Source: Chromera velia (lineage: Eukaryota; Sar; Chromeraceae). From it: 64,000 bases of DNA. A model generated the notes under the pieces. The model was not told the origin of the DNA and made no database searches. It saw only the letters and a program-made list of their open reading frames with translations. Location of the stretch: contig JAHBMJ010001405.1 in NCBI GenBank assembly GCA_018398765.1, positions 49,340-113,339 of the forward strand. The letters run 5' to 3'. Every line of letters begins with the position of its first letter. Position 1 is the first letter of the stretch. Position numbers and translations under genes: made by a program. Positions 39,801 to 45,574 of this stretch are shown piece after piece.

Positions 39801-41860
39801 AGTGCTGCATGTGTTCATGGATGAATGCTGACTTGTTGAGTGAATGGAGGGGGGGCCTAGAGGGCACCCGAAGGAGGAGATGCAAAGGAGCGGAGGGACT
39901 CAGACGGGAGCAGAAGAACTGAGGGAAGAATGTTGACAAAAGGGAAGGGAAGAAAAATGGATGGGGCTTTGGGGAAAGCAAAGAGAGTTGGAAAGAGAAC
40001 ACCCGAGCGGACGAGGAAGAAGAAAGAGAAAAACAAGGGGACGTCGCTCTGCCGTCACCACGTCGTTCTTTCTGTCTTCATGTCACCAGCACTTTTTGCG
40101 AGGTTCGGAAAGGGACTCAAGCCCAGTCTGTATGTATGGATGCGTCTGTGCATAGGTGTGTGTCATATGATGGCCATCTTCGATTCTACGATCTGTATGT
40201 ATCCATGCAGGCCATCAAGGGGCTCGCATTCATTTTCTGTATGTATACAAATGTATGTATGTATGTGTGTATGCAAAAAGAATTCTGTATGAAAATGAAT
40301 GTATGTCTCCATGCAGGCCATCAAGGGGCTTGTGGTCATGTCGGCGGCTCTGGAGAAGATGTACACGGGTTTCCTCATTGGCACCGTCCCTGCAATGTGG
40401 TCAGACGCCGCGTACCCTTGCCTGAAGCCTCTGGCCTCATGGGTTGATGACTTCCTCGACAGGATGACGTTCATGACCAACTGGCTCGAGAAGGGGCCGC
40501 CGGCATCCTTCTGGCTTCCGGCCTTCTTCTTCCCTCAGGGGTTCATGACGGCCTCCCTCCAGATGCATGCAAGAAAGACGAGGGTGGGTCAGGCAGGCAG
40601 ATAGGTCGGACGCCGTGGAGCACCCACCGCAGTAATCAAGGAAGGGTGTTACAAGATTTGTTTTCTCCCTTTGCTTCGGTCTCAAAGGGATCCGGCGGTC
40701 CCTCTCTTGTTCCGTTCTCCGTGAGTGCCTTTTTGTCGATCCAACCGACTTGGAACCCGCACCTGTCTCTCTTTTCATATTTACTACCCTCCTTCCTCAG
40801 ACTGTCTGTCCGACTGACTTTGTAAGACTGCTTGTCTGTCTTCGTGTCCCAGAAATTTTCATTAGTGTGCAGAAAACAACGAGAGCATTTTCGTTGTCGG
40901 CTTTGACAGAGTTTGTGTCCATATTCTATTCTCATCCTCCTCTCTTCTCTATCGGTTCTTTCCGCAGATTGCCATTGACACGCTCTCGTTTCGCACGGAG
41001 ATATCAAAGACCCAGAAACCAGAGAAGCTCAAGGGACCTGCACCTACTGGGGTGAACGTCCACGGCCTGTTCCTTCAGGGCTGTGGGTGGGACCTGGAAG
41101 GGCAGAGACTGAAGGAGAGCGACAAGGCAGTGCTCTTCGTGTCGATGCCTGTAATCTGGCTGGAGCCCATTCAAATCGGACCAACCGGAAAACCGATCGG
41201 AGGAGAGAAAAAGAAGAAAAAGGAAGAGGAAGAATTACAAATTTATAAGTCAGTCAGTCGGTCTGCCAGTCGATCGATCGATCGATCAGCGAGTGAAAAG
41301 ATCAGAAGAGTGGAAATTCCGTTCTACGTGGCGCCAGTGAGTGAGTGAGTGAGTGAGTGAGTGAATGAGTGAGTGAGTGAATGAGTGGGTGAATGAGTGA
41401 ATGAGTGAATGAGTGAATGAGTGAGGGAGTGAGTGAGTGAGTGAGTGAGTCAGTGAGTCAGTGAGTCAGTGAGTCAGTGAATGAGTGAGGGAGTGAGTGA
41501 GTGAGTGAATGAGTGAATGAGTGAGGGAGTGAGTGAGTGAGTGAGTGAGTGAGTCAGTGAGTCAGTGAGTCAGTGAGTGAGTGAGTGAGTGAGTGAGTCA
41601 ATAAGTGAGTCAGTGAGTGAGTGAGTGAGTGAGTCACTCATCCAGTCAACGAGACAGGAAGGCAAGAGGGCCTGCAATCCGTTAGAGAGTCAGCCAGTCG
41701 GTCGTTCTCTCAAGTCAGTGACTCAGTCAGGCAGGACTAAGTCAGTCAAACAGCCAATCAAGAAGGCAACCAGCAGGTCAGGCGGACACCATGACAGTCA
41801 GTCAGGAAGGTAGGCTGGCAGGCAGGCAGGAAGTAAATTGAGAGAGAGAGAGCGAGAGAG

Positions 41861-41895
<35 letters not shown>

Positions 41896-42437
41896 AAGAA
41901 GTTGGGATGGATGGATCATTGTCTCTCACTTTCCTTGGACATGACGGGCACGTTTGGTTGGCTCCGCTCTGCTTCTCTCCCTCTTGTCGCGGCTTATTCG
42001 CGCTGATGCAGAATGACTCTTTTCAAGTCTGAATCTTTTTCTCAACTAGTTCCATTTCTCTTCGACTCCCCTTTGCAGGTGCCCGCTGTACAAAGTTTCA
42101 ACCCGTGCGGGGACCCTCTCGACGACGGGGCACTCAACAAACTTCGTCCTGTACCTGGATCTGCGAACTGGTCAGTCAGTCAGCCAGTCAGTCGAGCAGG
42201 CAGTCGGACAACCAGTCGGTGACGTGGTCGGTCAGTTACTTAGTCAGGCATTGGGTCAGTCAGCAGTCCAACACGGGTCAGCCGCTTGTTGTGAAGGAAT
42301 TATCCAGCATGTATGTTGATGTCCTGCCTGCCTGCTTGCCTGCCTGCCTGTCTCTGTCCGTCTGCATGTCTGCAGACAAGGACCCTGACCACTGGATCCG
42401 AAGGGGGGTTGCACTTCTTTGTCTGTTGGACGACTGA
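5206..42437 (+). CDS. Axonemal inner-arm dynein heavy chain (single-headed DNAH1/DNAH6 type)
   Basis: ATP-driven motor of the ciliary inner arm; it slides doublet microtubules. I traced 63 exons: 5206-5986, 6386-6613, 7036-7561, 7772-7955, 8389-8530, 8869-9116, 9588-9670, 9914-10115, 10400-10626, 11179-11302, 11821-12009, 12318-12503, 13041-13138, 13359-13416, 13724-13972, 14531-14610, 14869-15068, 15470-15573, 15982-16104, 16448-16849, 17076-17188, 17935-18090, 18575-18887, 19264-19445, 19644-19830, 20074-20177, 20687-20807, 21106-21327, 21705-21933, 22116-22366, 22806-22893, 23309-23486, 24071-24146, 24377-24577, 25008-25223, 25426-25647, 26155-26384, 26607-26795, 27143-27304, 27900-28170, 28426-28688, 29263-29427, 29616-29934, 30310-30528, 31202-31386, 31656-31879, 32275-32430, 32720-33099, 33471-33626, 34158-34394, 34886-35080, 35410-35756, 36243-36510, 36931-37143, 37625-37739, 38095-38249, 38549-38686, 39234-39360, 39531-39751, 40317-40583, 40968-41248, 42079-42170, 42376-42437. 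The sum is 12,930 nt (4,309 residues) with every junction in frame and all introns GT-AG. Length is normal for the family. The start is the first ATG of the opening exon. The subtype rests on GVTGTGKST in AAA2 and the N-terminal [11 protein letters not shown] motif, and is less certain than the family. Confidence 0.97.
6050..6162. repeat. (GTCA)n / (GGCA)n microsatellite in dynein intron 1
   Basis: About 15 GTCA units, interrupted near 6105, then GTCA and GGCA units. It lies some 65 bases downstream of the exon 1 donor (GTTGGTCGGTCA), whose sequence is itself a degenerate tetramer run. Confidence 0.9.
7962..8042. repeat. (GTCT)n microsatellite in dynein intron 4
   Basis: Tandem GTCT with GTTT variants, starting a few bases after the donor GTAGGTGGGTG of exon 4. 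It runs into the inverted copy of the composite dispersed repeat. Confidence 0.9.
8060..8240 (-). repeat. Composite dispersed repeat (modules 1 and 2), inverted copy
   Basis: Read on the minus strand, this segment gives module 2 (CGTCTTTTCTTCACTTCACC, then TTTTCCGAATCGCTTCC) followed by module 1 (CTTCTTTTCTTCATGAACAC, then a GAAAGAAAG tail), bounded by GACA arrays. The modules match 3278-3330 and 3190-3260. It lies in dynein intron 4 in antisense orientation. Confidence 0.75.
9121..9176. repeat. (CTTT)n microsatellite in dynein intron 6
   Basis: About ten CTTT units immediately after the exon 6 donor GTAAGC. On the opposite strand it translates as [10 protein letters not shown], an artefact. 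Confidence 0.9.
12851..12907. repeat. (CG)n-(GT)n microsatellite in dynein intron 12
   Basis: GCGCGCGC passing into GTGTGTGT, a purine-pyrimidine alternating tract of about 55 bases. Similar tracts are at 14125-14148 and 21442-21482. Confidence 0.9.
14611..14766. repeat. (GTCA)n microsatellite beginning at the exon 16 donor
   Basis: Some 35 tandem GTCA/GGCA units. The array begins with the donor itself (GTCAGT at 14611), with the repeat register equal to the splice-site register. Confidence 0.93.
15877..16012. repeat. 41-bp direct duplication of an acceptor/exon edge flanking a 54-bp insert
   Basis: 15877-15917 and 15972-16012 are identical 41-base copies spanning the last 10 intron bases (ATGCATGCAG) and first 31 exon bases of dynein exon 19. 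Between them, 15918-15971 contains TTTCATACAGAAT and its inverse ATTCTGTATGAAA. The copies are 95 bases apart, so only the second acceptor keeps frame. Confidence 0.95.
18575..20807 (+). other. Dynein AAA1, main ATPase site (exons 23-27)
   Basis: The Walker A motif GPAGTGKT is at about residue 1630, encoded in exon 23. The Walker B segment [10 protein letters not shown] and the sensor-region motif [19 protein letters not shown] span exons 24-25, followed by [12 protein letters not shown]. All catalytic residues expected for the hydrolysing site are present, so this is a functional motor by sequence. Confidence 0.96.
21106..24146 (+). other. Dynein AAA2 (exons 28-33)
   Basis: A complete P-loop, GVTGTGKST, lies at about residue 1908, followed by [40 protein letters not shown] and [13 protein letters not shown]. 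Exon 33 (76 nt, 24071-24146; [16 protein letters not shown]) was placed because joining exon 32 directly to exon 34 would create a stop; with it the frame is kept on both sides. The intron before it contains a five-copy 50-bp minisatellite. Confidence 0.9.
23659..23908. repeat. 50-bp minisatellite, five copies
   Basis: Five head-to-tail 50-base units beginning CGTTGAGAAACAAATGCTCT at 23659, 23709, 23759, 23809 and 23859. They differ at one or two positions only (for example CGCCGA versus CGCTGA, CACGGA versus CACAGA). It lies in the intron between dynein exons 32 and 33. The near identity implies recent expansion or homogenisation. Confidence 0.95.
24837..24957. repeat. (CTTT)n / (CTTC)n tract in dynein intron 34
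   Basis: Long pyrimidine tract of CTTT and CCTT units ending about 50 bases before the exon 35 acceptor. Its translations ([10 protein letters not shown]) are artefacts. Confidence 0.9.
25974..26075. repeat. Perfect 51-bp tandem duplication
   Basis: Two identical adjacent 51-base units, 25974-26024 and 26025-26075, beginning GTAATTTAAAAGACGGACTC, in dynein intron 36. No mismatch, so it is recent or an assembly duplication. Confidence 0.95.
27143..29427 (+). other. Dynein AAA4 (exons 39-42)
   Basis: The P-loop reads GVGGSGRSS at about residue 2615, with arginine where AAA1-3 have lysine. That substitution is usual in AAA4 of axonemal heavy chains and is not a defect. Further landmarks are [59 protein letters not shown] and [12 protein letters not shown]. 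Confidence 0.95.
29616..31879 (+). other. Dynein stalk coiled coil and microtubule-binding tip (exons 43-46)
   Basis: Exon 43 encodes the outgoing helix ([20 protein letters not shown], then Ala/Glu-rich heptads). Exons 44-45 encode the microtubule-binding domain ([45 protein letters not shown]). Exons 45-46 encode the return helix ([20 protein letters not shown]) and the start of AAA5 ([17 protein letters not shown]). The tip has ordinary size with no large flap insertion. Confidence 0.95.
30737..30786. repeat. (CAGA)n microsatellite in dynein intron 44
   Basis: About twelve CAGA units with AAGA variants. Confidence 0.88.
32275..34394 (+). other. Dynein AAA5 (exons 47-50)
   Basis: Landmarks are [74 protein letters not shown] and, in exon 50, [20 protein letters not shown]. 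No P-loop is expected or seen in AAA5. Confidence 0.94.
34886..37143 (+). other. Dynein AAA6 (exons 51-54)
   Basis: Landmarks are [80 protein letters not shown] and [20 protein letters not shown]. All match the canonical dynein C-terminal ring region in order. Confidence 0.95.
37729..37915. repeat. Direct duplication of exon 55 end and donor flanking a short insert
   Basis: The segment starting CGGTCCGATAGGTCGGCCCC at 37729 recurs at 37840. It spans the last 11 bases of dynein exon 55, the donor GTCGGC and about 55 intron bases. Copy 2 has two extra TCTTC units and one substitution. The insert (about 37795-37839) carries TTTCATACAGAA twice in direct order and is bounded by ATGCATTTTCT and its inverse AGAAAATGCAT. 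Copy spacing is 111 bases, so read-through to the second donor stays open and adds 37 codons. Confidence 0.92.
38399..38434. repeat. (CACT)n microsatellite in dynein intron 56
   Basis: Nine tandem CACT units followed by CACC, upstream of the exon 57 acceptor. Confidence 0.88.
40194..40330. repeat. 31-bp direct duplication of the exon 60 acceptor flanking a 75-bp insert
   Basis: 40194-40224 and 40300-40330 are 31-base copies with one mismatch (TGTATGTATCC versus TGTATGTCTCC), each containing CCATGCAG followed by the first 14 bases of dynein exon 60. The insert 40225-40299 contains AAGAATTCTGTATGAAAATG. The inverted pair CATTCATTTTC (40227-40237) and GAAAATGAATG (40291-40301) nearly coincides with its ends. 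Only the second acceptor keeps the reading frame. Confidence 0.94.
41336..41642. repeat. (GAGT)n array, about 300 bp, in dynein intron 61
   Basis: Tandem GAGT with GAAT, GAGG and CAGT variants. Higher-order blocks repeat: a stretch of GAATGAGTGAATGAGTGAGG followed by plain GAGT units and then CAGTGAGT units occurs more than once. Further GTCA arrays continue to about 41820 and a GA tract lies at 41838-41894. Confidence 0.92.
42171..42270. repeat. Degenerate (GTCA)n run from the exon 62 donor
   Basis: The last intron of the dynein gene begins GTCAGTCAGTCAGCCAGTCA and continues with GGCAG, GTCGG and GTCAG units, in register with the donor. The same intron ends with CCTGCCTGCTTGCCTGCC-type units and TCTGCAG. 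Confidence 0.85.
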
Positions 42438-42990
42438 GCAGACGATGACAGATTTGAGTGACTACAAATTGAAACAGAATGTTTGCTTCAAGAATGAGGG
42501 GCTTGCAAAAGGGGGAAGAAGGGATAAAATCAGAGTTTAAACAAAGTGGCGATCATACAAAAACATGCACTGAACTCTAAATTCAAATATTTAAAGAACA
42601 AATACAAAACTTAATTAATGGATTAACATGTTTATCAATTTGTTATGGTATATAATTTTAAATAATATATTAAATAAATCTGTACATTCATATATATAAT
42701 ATCGATCATTCTATAAACATGATATTTATTTAATGATTTATACTTTACTAATTATATATACATTTTACTGTCTACTATAGTATTCATTATCATCATTATA
42801 CGCCATCCGCACATCGCTATTAGCCTATAAATAGACGTTTAGCGTTTGGTAGTAATACACGAGGCAGTTCTGTTCTTTAAAACAACAGTCTAGACTTTAA
42901 ACAGCAGTTCACTTTGATATATACTTAATTTAACCAGGATGTTTGTTGGATACATAAATAGCATGGTGGCCCCAGAGAGCAGAGCGACCC

Positions 42991-43338
42991 TGCAAGGACC
43001 TAAGAATTTAGACAGGAATTTAAAGGAATTTAGGCAGGAATTTAGAGGAATTTGGAGGAATTTAGCTACGAATTTAAAGGAATTTAAAGATAAAAATTTA
43101 GAGAAATTTAGTAATTTTTGGAGGTCGATTTCTCATAAACTATGATGAGTTAGAACTTAATATTACCGGTGCTTAATAGGTCTATAAATACTCTTAATAT
43201 CAAGTTCTAACTGATCATAGTGCATGAGAAATTGACCTCTAAATTCCCCTAAATTCCTGTCTAAATTCCTGTCTAAATTCCTCTAAATTCCTCTCTAAAT
43301 TCGTCTAAATTCCTGTTTAAATTCCTAGGTCTTTGCAA
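42991..43338. mobile_element. Foldback element with tandem GGAATTTA units, type 1
   Basis: The left arm (42991-43165) begins TGCAAGGACCTAAGAATTTA and runs through repeated GGAATTTA units to GGAGGTCGATTTCTCATAAA and GTTAGAACTTAATATTA. The right arm (about 43196-43338) read in reverse begins TGCAAAGACCTAGGAATTTA and shows the same order of landmarks. The loop is about 30 bases. There is no open reading frame of interest, so it would be non-autonomous if mobile. Confidence 0.7.
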
Positions 43339-43720
43339 GGAAGGCTTGAAACATGTTTGCACGGAGCTCTCCACTCGGAGGGCACTTATAATTAATCCCC
43401 CGCGACTCCTTTCCTCCCATGGGTACACACAGGCCCCGGCATGCATGCCCTCACAACGTGACGGAGAAGACATATACGCCCCTGCCTGGGTTCTACACTA
43501 ATGCATGCATGGCCCCGCGGAGGGCGGAGCTCTATTAAAATTCATTCATCATGATTCATGCCCTCCGGGGTCTTCGGAGTTGCAAGTGGAGCGAGCGGAT
43601 CTCTAACTGTCACTTAAACTATGACTATATAGTATGGTAACTACTAGGGTAACTAGTGGTCACTAAGTGGTGATGTTTCAAAATTAAAAGTCTAGCTAGT
43701 TTTAGGACAGACATCTTTAG

Positions 43721-43976
43721 TTGCATCGACCTCCTTAAACCTAAGTGTCACTTGAAAAAACATAATCAAGATGATCTCTATCTGCGGCATCATTTTTTAA
43801 GAGACCGTCCACAACTGCGGTGTAGACGTTCAAGACAGCGTCCGGATATGCAGCTTTGACTTTCAAGACACTGTGAATGATCCGTGCGTGCGGCGCAGAC
43901 TTTCAAAGTTTCAAGCTTATCTAAAAATGCGGCTTGAACTTTTAAGTGGTACTTAGGTTCAGGGAGGTCGTTGCAT
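43721..43976. mobile_element. MITE-like element with TIRs and TTGCAT target duplication
   Basis: The 244-bp body 43727-43970 begins CGACCTCCTTAAACCTAAGT and ends with the near-inverse ACTTAGGTTCAGGGAGGTCG. It is flanked by TTGCAT at 43721-43726 and 43971-43976, consistent with a 6-bp target-site duplication. The interior has degenerate GCGGCTTGACTTTCAAGAC-type sub-repeats and no coding capacity. Family assignment is not possible from this alone. Confidence 0.75.
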
Positions 43977-44447
43977 CTACTCTTCATCAAAGCAAATTAT
44001 ATTTTAATTTAAAGTTTGAAAGATAAAACAAGCTAATTTGATAAAACAGTTTAAATTTCAACTTTAAAATAATACAAAAATAATATACACAATGAGACTC
44101 GTAACTCACCAGATTTTTTATTAATAATTTTCTGTATGTGAACCTAGATTTGAACGTCACTGACATATAAACGACCCATCTGGCATTAAATTTCTATAGG
44201 TGAATCCATATAGAGCACCAAACAAAGAGTGTGAGATTGTTAGTGTGAATTAATTAGGGACCGATTTGAATTTGCGGATAGACGACGGACGATTGATCTC
44301 TCTCTCTCTCTCTTTCTCTCTATCTCTCTCTGTCTCCCTTCATCCACAACCGAACTCTTTCTCTATCGATCTGCTTTAGACGGATGAAAAACCCGAAAGA
44401 GGGTGGAATGAGGGACCAATGGGTGCATGGGGTGTTCTGTTGACATG

Positions 44448-44483
<36 letters not shown>

Positions 44484-45574
44484 CTCTTCCTCCATCGTCA
44501 AGGCATGTCTGTGGGGAGACGCAAGAAGGAAGAGATGAAGCGGCTCGATCGTTCTGTCGAGAAGCAGCAAGCGAGAACTCGTTTCCTTCTCCTTTTCTCT
44601 TTGGCGTTTTGGCTCGATGGGAAGTGAAGTTTCAAATGAACAAACGCGCTCGGCGCTGCTCCGCTCTTTTCCTTCCGTGAATGCGTGCTTTCACAGAAGA
44701 CGGGAAGGAAGGCTGGAAGGGATGAGAGCTTCATTCTTTTTCTTGTCTCTACAGAGTGATATGAACTCTCTTTCCTTTTCTCTTTCTTCCCTGGAATGAA
44801 TCTGATCTGACTCCTCTTTTTTTAAACTCTCCGGTGAGCACACTTTCTTTTCATTTCTCCTTCTTCTTTCTCATTCCCCCCTCTCGTCTTTTTCACTAGT
44901 TCGATTCGGTCGTGTTGTTCTCTCTTCTATTGTGTGCTCACAAGTGATGGTTTGATGACTTCTGTTCCTCCATGTTGATCTGTTTGTTTGTCATTTGTCT
45001 TTGCTCTTCAGTCCAAAAACCATCCATCGATCATTCGACGCAAAGAGAAAGAGACAGGTAACGCTAAGAGCAGAGAGGCCATGCAATCGGAGTCGTCCTG
45101 AATTTCCTGTCGTGCAAACCGGATGCATGCATGCATGGTGAGAATGAATGAGTCAGATTGATGAAAACTTTCATGACGCCTCAAGGAGGAGCAGAAAAAG
45201 GCAGAGAGAAAAAAGAGGAAGGGCGAAAGGTTCCTACAACTTTACAGCACACACCCTCTCTCCCCCCATTATCTAGGTCTTCTCTGTCCGCTTCACCTTG
45301 CCCCTTCCCTCACTCACCGCGCCCCCCGTTCAGTCACTTCAAGAAAACTTCCCGTTTACCCACCCACCCTCATTCACTTGAAGAAAGACACATCCCTCCC
45401 CCTTCCGCTCTTTTCTTTTCTTCACAGGCGAAGGCAGAGAGGGAGTACGTGACCTGATTTTTCACACCTCGATCTCTCCTTCACCCTGTTTCCTCTACCG
45501 TCCTTCTCAAACTTCCTTCATCCCCCTTCCCATCTCTCTAGCAGGTCTTCGAGAGCCCCTCCCTCCCTGCCTGC

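Larger units (their letters stand above)
37625..42437 (+). other. Dynein C-terminal domain (exons 55-63)
   Basis: Contains [127 protein letters not shown] and the ending [15 protein letters not shown] before TGA at 42435-42437. A Lys/Glu-rich insert ([13 protein letters not shown]) at the end of exon 61 is species-specific padding. Exons 55 and 60 each have a duplicated splice site (see findings). Confidence 0.95.
42438..45574. other. Convergent intergenic region with AT-rich block
   Basis: Lies between the stop codons of the dynein gene and CFAP20, so it holds both 3' ends. From about 42540 to 44270 the sequence is markedly AT-rich, unlike the surrounding gene space, and contains a foldback element (42991-43338) and a MITE-like element (43727-43970). 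From 44280 to 45574 it returns to CT-rich, mixed composition with no coding sequence I can support. Confidence 0.8.

Noticed and set aside
45158-45457. Pro/Ser-rich 99-codon frame downstream of CFAP20
   Set aside because: No start context, no splice partners and composition typical of CT-rich spacer.
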